From Pictodentalium vernedei (Eukaryota; Mollusca; Scaphopoda; Dentaliida; Dentaliidae): a DNA stretch of 64,000 nucleotides. The notes below the pieces were generated by a model that saw nothing but the letters and a program-made list of their open reading frames with translations, was not told the origin of the DNA and searched no databases. Shown in pieces: positions 33,964 through 45,580 of this stretch; the stretch's first letter is position 1; every line of letters starts with the position of its first letter. The stretch is from the NCBI GenBank assembly GCA_031216915.1, contig CM062294.1, forward strand, positions 31,883,128 through 31,947,127, written 5' to 3'. The translations under genes and the position numbers were made by a program.

Positions 33964-35472
33964 TATATACACCTGGAACTTAATTAAGCACCCCCTGAAA
34001 TGTTTCATGAGAGGGAAGTTGCTATTACAGATTATTATGTTTTAATGATTGTTATGTCTTACAGTATATTTCATCCAGTGAAACATAGCGTTTCTGGTTG
34101 ATAGCTTACCCCAAACCCTCCCCCTCGTCCACGTGAAGCATGCTTCCCACGAATGTCACAAAAAACACTATCGTCCACATACAATATCTGGGTACGAAAC
34201 AAGAAACTTTGTCTCTTCTTTTATCAATAAATGTTGACATGGCAAGGAGGAGACTATCAGATGCATTAAGCTGGCAAATCGTTAGAATGAATGCAACACG
34301 CAGGTCATTCAAACCCACTTAAAGACAGCTTGGCTATAGTCATTCTGTCATCAGCAGATGTGTTGAAAACATCAACAAACCAACGATGTTAAGGACCAAC
34401 CAGGGCCTGGCTCCCCAACAGGCGTTTGTGCAACAGAACTGCCCGAAACCGTCTCAAAGCACTAGGCACAAAGTCTAGGAGGGTCATCAAGCGTCCAGCT
34501 CTGTCCGATCAACATCAAAGACGACGTTTGGTGTGGTGTATGCCACGACAGCGTTGGAATCTCGGGACGCGGAGGAGAGTCCAGTGGTTGAACGAGAGTA
34601 GGTTCCTGCTTCACGTCATAGATGGTCGCATGAGAGTGTGGAGACATAGAAATGCTGCTTACGTGTCATACATCAGACCTACTGTTCCTTATGGTGGAGA
34701 ATCAATAATGATCTGGAGATGCCTGTCGCATGATTGTAAACTTGATATGGTGACTATACTTGGGAATCTCAATGGTCATCAGTACATCCGGGATATTGCT
34801 CAATTCGGTTGTCGTGCCTCATTCTGAAAACCACCCGTTGGCTACTCGACGGGAATTTATGGACGACAATTCAAGGCCACGTCGTTCCCATGCTGTGAGA
34901 GCATTCCGTCAGAGCAATACTATTAAAACACTACGTGGCCTGAAATGATCCCGAATTTGAATTCCTTAGAACACATCTGGGACTTTGTTGGACGTCGTGT
35001 GCAAGTGAGTGATCCGCTTTGGAGCTGCATTACACGAGGAGTGGCATTAGTTGCCTCGGGACCGTATTGGAAGACTCACAGGTAGCATTAAAAGGAAGGT
35101 TCAGGTTGTCATCCGGACACGTGATGGATACACTCACTACTGATGTCTGACACTGCTATTGTGTTCAGGAGATCACAAGTTATATTTTTTGTCAGTACTT
35201 AGCGGCATTGTTCCATCATGGACCGTTCCAGAACCATATTTGTCGAGAGAACATTTCTCCATCAAAAACATTAGTGACAGATATGTGTAATTAGCGCCAT
35301 TAAAATACTGCATATTTTCATCATTGTGTTGTCTCTCATTTGTCAATAGACCATTCTCTCAGCAAACAATCACTTTTGGCCATCTGAAAAATAGCATGAA
35401 AGTAATGACAGTTTCTATTAACACCACTGCGAAAAAAACAGGGGGTGCTTAATTAAGTTCTGGGTGTATATA
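33964..35472 (+). mobile_element. Tc1/mariner element (decayed)
   Basis: Ends TATATACACCTGGAACTTAA and TTAAGTTCTGGGTGTATATA are inverted over about 33 bp, continuing to GCACCCCCTG/CAGGGGGTGC. Length about 1.5 kb with a single Tc1-like transposase reading frame between, on +. The TA-rich border leaves the exact cut site open by a few bases. Confidence 0.8.
34180..35155 (+). pseudogene. Tc1-like transposase
   Basis: DDE-type transposase. The N-terminal paired-like DNA-binding region shows ARRRLSDALSWQIVRMN and GYSHSVISRCVENI (helix-turn-helix), then RNRLKALGTKSRR and DQHQRRRLVW in another frame. VQWLNESRFLLHVIDGRMRV has the Asp/Glu neighbourhood of the first catalytic site (usual W-x-x-V-xFxDES). 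GGESIMIWRCLSHDCK follows, and PEFEFLRTHLGLCWTS/LEHIWDFVG near 34960 corresponds to the DLNPIEHxWD end motif. Multiple stops and frameshifts. Confidence 0.8.
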
Positions 35473-35964
35473 AAAGCCTATGACATAAATTTTGGCGTTA
35501 CACAACAACCGTGGTGAACACGCGTGTCTGTGGTGAATACGTCATCAATGTGATTTTAATAGTTAAAATTTACACCTACAATGGAACTACATACAAGTTG
35601 ACCTTTGATGACGTCGACTTTATGTATATCGCCCGTTGCCTCGGGAAGAGTGAAATGAAAGCCGCAATTATGTATTACGTTTTTAAATGAGTTTACCTCA
35701 TGCGATACCAAAAATTAACAAACATACATTGTCTCATGTTAATGAAAGCATCCATAACTCGAAATAGAAATAGGCCCTGCGATTTGTGAGTTTCTTTTTC
35801 CATTTCGTTTCGGCAAATTATTGGATCAATAACATTGTATTATTTTTTATAAGGCACACTTATGCTTCCAATAACACTCAGACCACATTTATCTACCACT
35901 ATAATTTGGATCAAACTTCATGATCGCATAGGCTAAAAATAGAACATTTGTATCAATAGCGAAT
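35473..35964. other. Intron, no gene seen
   Basis: AT-rich, no features recognised. Confidence 0.4.
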
Positions 35965-36385
35965 CGCACTGAATGCTGAAAATGGGATTGCGGTCTACAT
36001 TGTCCAGAATTCCCCGCAAGTGATCGGATAACCAGTTCGGGTTGAAAAACCATATGATGCCGTATTCTAATATCCGATAAATTCTCACTTTCAAATTAAT
36101 TTATTTAATCGGATAAGACGATTTCATACCAATAATATATAAAAGATAAGGGTACTAGAAAAACAATGAGAATCAACTTTGATTCCCGTAAAATATTCAT
36201 AGATTGGGTAAGTGTCTTTAAAGTCCTGAAGAATTTTACTTATTTTTATTCCCTCATAATAAGGTAACATCATGACTTAGTAGTTGTGTCTAGTGAAGTC
36301 TTGACTGCCTATATAGAACTAGAAATCACTGCCACAGTTCTGTAACTTCCACCAATAAGACCACTGAAAGCATTTATTTTGAGGC
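35965..36385. repeat. Flank repeat 5' of satellite array 1
   Basis: About 415 bp matching 48895-49310 at roughly 90 percent by eye, including ACAATGAGAATCAACTTTGA, ATTCATAGATTGGGTAAGTG and CCACTGAAAGCATTTATTTT. In both places it ends just before a 40-bp satellite array, so flank plus array is likely one transposed unit. Confidence 0.8.
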
Positions 36386-37660
36386 ACAAGTGTTCGTCGT
36401 ATTATCAAGTTACAAGATTTGAGACACAAGTGTTCGTCGTATTATCATGTTACAAGATATGAGACACAAGTGTTCGTCGTATTATCAAGTTACAAGATTT
36501 GAGACACATATGTTCGTCGTATTATCAAGTTACAAGATTTGAGACACAAACAGTTCGTCGTATTATCAAGTTACAAGATTTGAGACACAAGTGTTCGTCG
36601 TATTATCAAGTTACAAGATTTGAAACAAAAGTGTTCGTCGTATTATCAAGTTACAAGATTTGAGACACACTTGTTCGTTATATTATCAAGTTACAAAATT
36701 TGAGGCACATATTTTCGTCGTATTATCAAGTTACCAGATTTGAGACACATATGTTCGTCGTATTATCAAGTTACAAGATTTGAGACACATATGTTCGTCG
36801 TATTAGCAAGTTACAAGATTTCAGACACATATGTTCGTCGTTTTATCAAGTTACAAGATCTGAGACACAAGTGTTCGTCGAATTATCAAGTTACAAGATT
36901 TGAGACAAAAGTGTTCGTCGTATTATCAAGTTACAAGATCTGAGACACAAGTGTTCGTCATAATATCAAGTTACAAGATTTGAGGCACATATGTTCGTCG
37001 TATTATCAAGTTACAAGATTTGAGACACAAATGTTCGTTGTATTATCAAGTTACAAGATTTGAGACACAAGCGCTCATCGTATTATCAAGTTATAAGTTT
37101 AGAGACACGAGCGCTTGTCGTTTTGTCAAGTTATACGATTTGAGACACGCGCGTTCGTCGAACTATCAAGTTAAAAGTTTAGAGACACTGGTGTTCGGCG
37201 TATTATCAAGCTGAAAGATTAGAGACGCTGTCGCTCTTCGTTTTATCAAGTCAAAAGATTTGAGATACAAGAGCTCGTCGAATTATCAAGTTAAAAGATG
37301 ACAGACTCAAGCGCTCGCTGTATTAACAAGGTACAAGTTCTGAGACACAAGCGCCCATCGTAATATCAAGTTAAAAGATTTGTGACTCAAGCGTTCGTTG
37401 TATTATCAACTTATAAGATTTGAGACACAAACGTTCGTCGTATTAGCAAGTTACAAGATTTAAGACACTGGCGCTCGTTGTATTATCAGGTTATAAGATT
37501 TGAGACACAGGAGCTTGTCGTATTATCAAGTTACAAGATTTGAGACACAAGCGCTCGCCGTATTGTCAAGTTATAAGATTTGAGATAATCGTCATATTAA
37601 TAATTTATAAGATTTAAGACAAAGGCACTCGTCGTGGTATCAGAATTTGAACACATTCAG
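36386..37660. repeat. 40-bp satellite, array 1
   Basis: About 32 units of 40 bp, each with TTCGTCGTATTATCAAGTTA followed by CAAGATTTGAGACACAAGTG. The left two thirds are homogeneous; from about 37080 rightward units become divergent (TATAAGATTTGAGAC, GCGCTCGTCG variants) and resemble array 2. Open frames across it are artefacts of a 40-bp period. Confidence 0.95.
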
Positions 37661-38524
37661 TTTAAAATACATATTATACCTTTCATTAAAAAACCCTGTT
37701 TTTAGTGTTTTTATTATTATATAGATTTTCTTGAATTTTGATAATACGACAAGCTCCTGAGATTTGAGAAACAGACTACAATGACGAAAACAAATTACGG
37801 AGAGCTCAGTCACGGAGACTTTCGTTTTAACAGTTATTTGATTGCAACTGTGGCTTCATTCAGGTAACCGCAGACAAAATAAGCTTGAATTTGTTATTTT
37901 AAAGCTTTCTCCATCAGTCTTTGGTTAGAAATTAAATGGAGAATAACATTGCCTTCATTCTTTTCAAATGAGAATGTGGAGAAAAACACGTAAATTTGAC
38001 TGTCGTCTTTCGGTATACACATTGAGGTTGTCATCTTAAATTGAAAGGAAAAATGTCGAATTTGTGCCTATTCTTGTCGCTTTTGCCCCAGAAATCATTA
38101 AACAATACTCCAGAGACATCCTGAGACATCTGAAAAGAATTATAAACAGAACGCATGAGCGTTGAGTTGACGTCTTCATGGTACATTTTCTATTTACGCT
38201 GTATACACGCGCCCCTTTGTTTATATAACCTGGCTTCTGACATACAAGATGGAGGACGATTTCCGAAAGGGTTCATAAGTAGTTTAACTGTAGTTCAGTT
38301 ATCCGAAAAGTCGTGACTCCAACCACGACGACGTTCGGGTAGATGAACCAGTCTAACTGTGGCCTGGGATTGCACCGATGGTCTGTCGGTAGATGGTAAA
38401 TTGTGAATTATGCAAACTTTGACTTCGTCCCCGCTTGAGTAGCGTTCGCGGGATTTTGAAATACAATCAACAAATTGTTATATAATTAATTATTATCTAA
38501 TTAATAACCAGGTTATAACTAGTT
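37661..38524. other. Intron, no gene seen
   Basis: No coding or repeat signal recognised apart from AT-rich sequence near 38470-38510. Confidence 0.4.
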
Positions 38525-39206
38525 TGATTTTATATCAGCCTTAATATCAGTCCGCTGTAACGTTATTAGCACGAGACCGATTTTATATCAGCCTTAATAT
38601 CAGCCCTCATTAACGTTATTAGTTCGAGACCGATTTTATATCAGCCTTAATATCAGTCATCTGTAACGTTATTATCTCCAAACCGATGTTATATCAGCCT
38701 TAATATCAGTTCTCTGTAACGTTATTAGCACGAGACCGATTTTATATCAGCCTTAATATCAGTCATCTGTAACGTTATTAGCCCGAGACCGATTTTATAT
38801 CAGCCTTAATATCAGTCCTCTGTAACGTTATTAGTCCGAGACCGATTTTATATCAGCCTTTATACCAGTCCTCTGTAACGTTATTAGCACGAGACCGATT
38901 TTATATTAGCCTTAATATCAGTCATCTGTAACGTTATTAGCACGAGACCGATTTTATGTCAGCCTTAATATCAGTCCTCTGTAACGTTATTAGCCCCAGA
39001 CCGATTTTATATCAGCCTTGATATCAGTCCTCTGTAACGTTATTAGCACGAGACCGATTTTATATCAGCCTTTATATCAGTCCTCTGTAACATTATTAGC
39101 ACGAGACCGATTTTATATCAGCATTAATATCAGCTCTCTGTGACGTTTTTATCCTAAGACCGAAGGTATAACATTGTACCACGGACTGATATCAAGGCTG
39201 ATGTAA
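38525..39206. repeat. 53-bp tandem repeat
   Basis: About 12 units of 53 bp with GAGACCGATTTTATATCAGC then CTTAATATCAGTCCTCTGTA and ACGTTATTAGCAC. The array ends with an inverted unit fragment (39186-39206, CTGATATCAAGGCTGATGTAAC). Confidence 0.93.
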
Positions 39207-40102
39207 CATCAAACAAGTAAAATAATCTCTTAATATGTTGTGGTGAGTGTGGGGGAAAAGGTAATTCAGTCTAGAATAGAAACCCGGTGCATGGGAAAAC
39301 CTACATAGAGTTACTTTGTTTTGCAGTTTGGTGTAAATAGCATGTTTACCATTTGGGCTTAGTAAGAAGCGACTAAACATCTTGATGACAACTGTGTGTC
39401 AATAATTGTGATAGGTATTGATCAGCAAACATGAAAGATTAGAACGGACCGAAAAGTAACGGACCGACAAGGCCGAACCGGCCTGAAGCACTCAACAGCG
39501 GCGTTCCGACCCACCTCTGGACCGTGAACCGATCCAATCCAAAACAATCCGGTCCGGTCCGATTCACGGCCCAGGGACAGTCCAAATCGGTCTGGCCCAC
39601 ATTTCTGGATCCTATTACCCCGACAGATCTAGATCCATAATGGCTCCATATTAAACAATCTTCAGATGAACTCCGTTTACTTTAGTTCAACTTATGACAG
39701 AACTTACCACGGTCTGTGACATGATTTTTTTCACTCGCGGCCTGTCGCGGCATAACACTAATGTTACATCGGCTGAATAAATGTCGAATATATTTGTTGT
39801 GCAGCCACTGAGCATCCTATAGATTTTAGATCTTTCCAGTTATTATTATTACTTATCAGTTGTAATTCATTAATTATTAATATTAATTATAATTACCTAT
39901 CAAAATCAACCATTGTCCGAATTAAACTCATAAAACAATATCTTTGGGAGCATTGGTGGATTTCCTCCCTTGGTGTTCTTGGAGAATCAACTCAAATTTC
40001 CATGACACATATTCATATAATTTGCAAGAATGAGAGAATTTGCTTTCTAGTTTGGATGTTTGTATAATAAATTGATATTTTTATAATTATTTTATATTGT
40101 AG
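39207..40102. other. Intron with a CGG/CCG-rich patch
   Basis: 39430-39600 is rich in GGACCG/CGGTCC words (ACGGACCGACAAGG, ATCCGGTCCGGTCCG) and may be the end of a MITE. The rest is plain intron. Acceptor TATTGTAG precedes exon D. Confidence 0.4.
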
Positions 40103-40192
40103 TCAAGTGTGACAGCAGCTGGCCATCCCAATTTCTACGTTCATTCTGGTGAAAAGATAGTTGATGTGTGGAAACCCACAAGAGGATGGTGA
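40103..40192 (+). CDS. D-serine dehydratase-like protein, last exon
   Basis: 90-bp terminal exon after TATTGTAG, phase 0. It encodes SSVTAAGHPNFYVHSGEKIV and ends DVWKPTRGW with stop TGA. T-A-A-x-H-P-x-YYVH and W-x-P-x-RGW are the C-terminal signature of eukaryotic D-serine dehydratases. The family zinc motif His-x-Cys falls on the exon C/D junction and reads Asn-Ser-Ser here, so both known zinc ligands are replaced. Function is therefore uncertain: it may be an aldolase-like, metal-independent or non-catalytic member. Confidence 0.9.
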   Translation, partial: SSVTAAGHPNFYVHSGEKIVDVWKPTRGW

Positions 40193-40335
40193 TTAAAATG
40201 ATGCCATCGTTGAGTTTTTAATTAATTTATGCAATTCTACGCTTGCTGTTTTAATGAATGGAAACCTTATATTCTATTACCAAGAGTAAAAGTAGTATTT
40301 TAAAATCTGTGCCCAATATGGTCCAATGACACATG

Positions 40336-40341
40336 ATTAAA
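40336..40341 (+). promoter_or_regulatory. Candidate poly(A) signal of the dehydratase-like gene
   Basis: ATTAAA, the commonest variant poly(A) signal, 144 bp after the stop codon. No AATAAA occurs nearer on this strand. Confidence 0.35.
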
Positions 40342-40394
40342 TAACATACCTCACTTCAGACAGGTTGATGAGAATTTTATTGGTTTTAAAACGC

Positions 40395-40473
40395 CACATC
40401 GTCGCCTGGGTGCTATAATGTTCTATGTCCCCTAGGGGACATAGAACATTATAGCACTCGGGCGACGACATGC
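40395..40473. repeat. Long near-perfect hairpin
   Basis: Arms GGTGCTATAATGTTCTATGT and ACATAGAACATTATAGCACT, extended by CGTCGCC/GGCGACG outside and centred on CCCCTAGGGG. No TIR partner elsewhere was seen. Confidence 0.8.
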
Positions 40474-43085
40474 TAGTGACAAATTTAGAATTCTAGCCCC
40501 ACTCTCCACAACGAGTCATGATGTGGAGTGTCATCCGACACGCGTATTCTTCAACCAAAATATTCCCACAGCTTTATATACAATCGTTCAAATTTTGAAA
40601 AAAAAACAATTTATATAGGGTCAAGGTAGAATCGCGCAGGAGTTATAACTGTATGATGAGGGAACAATATTATTTGTGTGTTATATCACGGGTAATACTG
40701 TACCAACTGGTCTCTTTGCTTGTGAAAAAACTTAGTTGCAGAAAATAGTGAGGGCGCACGCCGTGTGCGCTCTCCTCTGTGTTCGCCAATGTACGCAGGC
40801 TGTGTATAAACTGCACACAGTCAGTCAAACTCTGAATACAACCAAAGGTCACTAATGGACTGTTTGACCAAAAATCTCAGCAAATGAAAGAAAGACACGT
40901 ACATTACGCCCAGTTTTTTTCATACCTGACGAGTTTTGTCATAGCGTCCATGTCGGTAATAAAAATCACTAGGTATCGTCATAGCTTACCACTTTTGTGG
41001 TTGCAATGAGTCCAAAATGGCCGCCAAGCGTGATCAGTTTTTTAAAATCCTCAATCTCTTTACTGACAAATGATGGAGTAACATTAAGGCGATACCTTCA
41101 ACGTGTTGTGACGAATATCGCAAGACAAACACGCGCGTGGCGCGATAGTTTCATAAGTATCGTCGTCATTTTTTTTTTGATGAAAAGAAGCGGAGCGAAT
41201 ATTTTTAATAATAATGGACGATTTCAGCCATACAAAGCATTTTATGTTAAGTGAACTGACGTAGTCGATTTATTCGTTGTTGTCAATGCAATTAAAGTTT
41301 GGATTCCCCTTGGCCAACCTGGCTTCACGAGAGTTCACGAGAGCATGTTTACATAATAAGTATAAAGCTCTCAATTTTTAAAGTCAAAGGGAGAGGGGTG
41401 GGGCGATATAAAACGGCGATAACGGCGATATAAAACACGATAACGGCGATACAAAACACGAAATGGGGTGGTGTAAATTGAAATAAAACTAGACGAGCGA
41501 TTCTGCTTTTAAAATTACCTGCAGAAATAGAGGATATGGAATGAGTGTTTTTCTCATATAATATTTATGAAACGAGTCTAAGGATTTTCCGTTTTAGTTT
41601 AAACAATATTTATTTCCAACCTCAGTGAGTACAGTACACAACATGAAGATGTTTGTGGATTCGACAGTAAGCCGTTGGCTTGTGCAAGGTCGCTTCCGCA
41701 CCATTAATTAATTACCTCTAATATATTCGAGAAACAGCTATAAAATATCTTAAATCCAAACCAGTAAATAATTTACTGAGTAATAATACGGTTTGATATA
41801 GGTTGGAAACACATTTCTGAAATTCTGAAATTATAGAAAGAAGAAGAAGAGAAATAAAAAAAAAATAAAAGAGAAAACCAGGAATAGTAATCATTTAAGT
41901 ACTGATAGGCTACAATTTGTAAAACGTCACACTCCACAGAACGGAAGACATGGCCTGAAATGACAACGGAGAATGGCTTGTGGTGAGTTACTTGGTTGGC
42001 AACATAGATTGAGGGTGTCACATTTGAATTTCAAAATTCGTTAAGATTAGGATTAAGTGCCCTGGGGCGTCGCATGACGGTAAGTGCATGGAGTGCATTG
42101 GATTCCCTTCGTTTCGTCTTCACTGTGTGTTGTTTGTTATACATCGGTTAAAGGGAGATTATTCGATGTTTCCTTGCCAATGGCAGAGATATGCTCAATA
42201 ATACCACCCCAAACTCATGGCTCCGTGATTTGTGCACACCAAATGAATGAAGCACCGCCCCTGCAGCGCGGTCGTCACCTCCAATTCCCACCTTCCAGAA
42301 GGGACGTGGGTAGTGGACGCAATGGCCGAGGGTTTGGGACATTTAGCTTGTGGTTAAGAAAAAATTAGTTCTTAATTAGACCCCCGGAAGCATAAAGGAA
42401 GATCACTGCGCGTAGGTAAAATACCGATATCCAAAAAAAAACAAAAAAACGAGGCAGTGAGTGAGAAATGATGAAAGGCCACGCTTCTGTTCTGAGCAGC
42501 ACGTCGAAGTCTATGAATGCCGGATGTGTGACGATGTCACATACTTGACTGTATAGTCACATAAGGGCCTCGTCAGATAATCTATAGATAACTGTGGTAA
42601 ATTTATTAGGGCCCAGAAAAAAAAAAAAATGAGCTCTATTAAGAGAACGGACTACACGCTCATAGCTCACAAAGTGAACATCCGTAACCGATAAGGTTAA
42701 TGAAATGTAGCCGTACTTTAATGATAAGAATTATGGAATAGGAGGAGTGTCCTTTAGGGTGTGACGTGTAGTCCTTCCCGCTTCCAGGACCCCAGTAGCA
42801 GTGCATTCATGTACTCACGATCACAGGGGCCTACCTGGAAAAGCTAAGGTATACCAGACGCATGAGTCCATATGACCAGCTTATTTATTCGTGAGAAGGG
42901 AGTTGTGCTTTAACATAGAAGGCACGATCAGAAAGCTGAAGCTAAGATTTCCGAATTACATGAGTCTATATTTCCAACTAGTTTTTCGTGAAATGTGAGG
43001 TGCGCTTAAGACATTCAAGGTGCGATCAAGAACTCGAGATAATATTGCAAGATGTTTTAATAAGTAGATTTCTTGTCGGAAATAA
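40474..43085. other. Intergenic DNA, no gene seen
   Basis: Contains a small tandem patch at 41403-41460 (GCGATATAAAAC / GCGATAAC units) and A-rich runs at 41851 and 42617. Open frames at 40997-41254 and 42084-42368 lack protein character. Confidence 0.45.
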
Positions 43086-43105
43086 TCTCCTTAAGACTGG
43101 GTGGT

Positions 43106-43640
43106 TCAGTTAAATCTCGCAAAAAGGACAATGAATTTTTCATCAGCTTCAAAGATTACTCCATTATCCTCATTACTATAAAATTCACAGCCAAACAGTA
43201 AGAAGTTATTGTCGAGAGTATACGGAAGTGATCCTATAGTTTCGTATCTTATACGGGTGTAATTAGGGCACCTCAGTAGGAAATGTTCAGTAGTCTCGCG
43301 CTCACCGCAGACACATAGCGGTGTGTTAGATAAGTGGTTATCATAGAGATGTTCATTTAGATTGCTGCATCGTAATCGTAATCTACAGTGGTAAATTTGG
43401 GCCTTTCTGGAGTGGAGGTGGTTTGGAAGAAATATTGAGGCGGTCGACAAACATGTCTGTTCACATAATTTTTAAACCCAACCAAAGATGTGTTGTCTCT
43501 AATGTTCAGTGGGAGGTCGTTCCATAGTTTCGTAGTTGAAGGTATGAAAGATGACTGGTAATTTTTTGTTCTGCAGAAAGGAAGTCGACGATTGCTTGCA
43601 TTGCGAAGGTCACGAGAATGGTCAGCCGAAATGGGGGGAG
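43106..43640 (-). pseudogene. Non-LTR C-terminal Cys/His domain
   Basis: 43450-43106 reads HLHSRKAQIYHCRLRLRCS, LSNTPLCVCGERETTEHFLL and RCPNYTRIR: C-x-C...H...C, the C-terminal zinc-finger-like region common in jockey/CR1 proteins. Upstream (43640-43506) FLSAEQKITSHLSYLQL frames correspond to the PSTIxLWNxLP region but are frameshifted. The poly-G tract at 43661-43672 sits at a frame break. Confidence 0.75.
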
Positions 43641-43645
43641 TGATT

Positions 43646-45128
43646 CTATTCGAGATGTAAGGGGGGGGGGGGGAAGTTGTGAAACATTCTGAAATACTGT
43701 ATCAATTTGTGCTTCTCCCGTCTTATTTTTAGTGTTTCCCAACCAGTTTCCACATACAAGGAATGTTTGCTGGGGCTAGTAGTAGCGCTAGTCGTAATAC
43801 GCGCCGCAGCAATTTGGATGCCTTTAAGTTTCATTGCATCCTGATCGGTACAGTTGTCCCAAAGCGTGTCTGCATATTCGAGCAGAGGTCGAATAAATGC
43901 AAAGTAAATTTTTGCCAAGGTTTTGAGATCCAGTATGAATTTATTTTTCCTAATTAAATCCAATCGTGGCCAGGCCTTTTTACAAATGTGGTTGATATGG
44001 TGATCCCATGTACACCGCGAGTTAAGAATAACACCGAAGTGTTTGTGTTCTGTGACTTCTTTGATGGCAGTATTGACCATATTTAAAGTTGGGTGTCCTG
44101 CTGGTTCTATTTTGCGTGATATAATCATTGTTTCTGTTTTGTGAGGGTTGAATTCAAAAAGCCATGTACTAGCCCATTGTTCGATTTTCAGCAGGTCATT
44201 ATTTAAGAGTTGTGAGGCTCTGTCTGGGTTCTCAATAATTAAATATAGAGTTGTATCATCCGCAAATAGTCTTATGCAGCTTGTCAAGTCGAGTGTTATA
44301 TCATTTATATATATTAGAAATAACAGGGGACCTAGGATTGATCCCTGGGGAACACCTGAAGAAACTTCCAAGACGAGGTTTCCGAGTTTATTACTACCCT
44401 TTGCTGGCGATCAGTAAGATAAGATTTTAAGAATTCAAGAAGTTCGCCTGAAATTCCCATTTTATCTAATTTATAGATCAATCCCTTGTGCCAAACCTTA
44501 TCGAAAGCTTTGCTTACATCGCAGAATACCACTCTTACATCCTTTCCCTCATCAAGTGCTCCACTAAACGCATCATATATATCCGTAAGCTGGAGAACAG
44601 TTGAATTGCGCGGAGTAAAACCGGACTGAAAAGGACTAAGAATGTTATTCACCTCAATAAAGTTCCACAGTTGTTCGAACACACACCTTTCGAGAACTTT
44701 CCCTAAACAGCTAAGTAATGATATTGGGCGATAATTGGAAACCAAGTTAGGGGATCCTTTTTTAAAATTGGGGTTACGTTTGCCTTCTCCCAGTGCGTTG
44801 GGAAGTGGGAATTGCGCAGTAGGATATTAAACAGAATTGTAAGGGGTCTTGATAGAGAGGCGATACACCCATTCAAAAGATGTGGATTTAGAAGATCGGG
44901 GCCAGAAGCCTTTGAAATCTTTAGAGATTTTAGCGATTTGCGAACATCGTTCTCACTTAATAGTATGTTCTTTATTGATGGGCGTCCATCGAATGGCTCA
45001 GGGGGAAGAAGTGCATTCCTGTCGTCAATTGTCACAATATTGCAGAAATACTCATTAAATGCCTCTGCTTTATCTACATTTCTTGAAATAATTTTACTCT
45101 GGTGGAGTAAGTTTGGAATTTCAGTCAC
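43646..45128 (-). pseudogene. Non-LTR reverse transcriptase
   Basis: 45128-44703 gives the N-terminal fingers (KASGPDLLNPHLLNG, HWEKANVTPILKKD). 44745-44332 gives NYRPISLLSCLGKVLERC, FQSGFTPRNSTVLQL, VVFCDVSKAFDKVWHKGL (first catalytic Asp), and QRVVIN. 44371-43646 gives GVPQGSILGPLLFLIYINDI, RLFADDTTLY (catalytic Asp pair), FEFNPHKTETMII and the thumb (RPLLEYADTLWDNC). Frame changes lie near 44740 and 44345. Motif order and spacing place it in the CR1/jockey group. Confidence 0.87.
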
Positions 45129-45580
45129 TTTATTACTCAGAAGCAGTTTAAGCGTTTTCCACCATAATGCTGAGTGAGTAGACTTATTGTTTAATGTCTT
45201 CTGTATTTTATCGTAATGGTTTGCCTTTGATTTTCTAATTACAGAGACAACTTCATTACGCTTTAAGCGATATTTTTCCCAGGTCTCAGGTCTGCTATTT
45301 GATTTGGTAGAGACGTTTCCTTTGCCGAATCAGTAACCTAATTTCATTATGCATCCATTTGGGTTCTTTTCGCCTGACAGTAATCATTTTATTTGGGATA
45401 TATACGGAGCCAACTCAAGGACCGCGGAGCAAAAGTCTTCCACCATTGTGTCCAGGTTCGTATGATGGAAAATAGTGTTCCACTGGTAGTTTACTAATGC
45501 ATTGTTGAGCCCCTCACAATTGCCCTCGGCATATTTACATATTCTACGTTTAAAGCTTTTAACACTATTTTTCTTTAAAT

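Noticed and set aside
36740-37214. ORFs of 60-70 codons with repeated YQVTRFET-like peptides
   Set aside because: Translations of the 40-bp satellite, whose three-unit period of 120 bp keeps a frame open by chance.
36386-37660. Regular direct repeats resembling a CRISPR array
   Set aside because: Units are contiguous 40-mers without unique spacers and the context is eukaryotic; it is a satellite.
42084-42368. 94-codon + ORF
   Set aside because: No protein-like features and no supporting neighbours.
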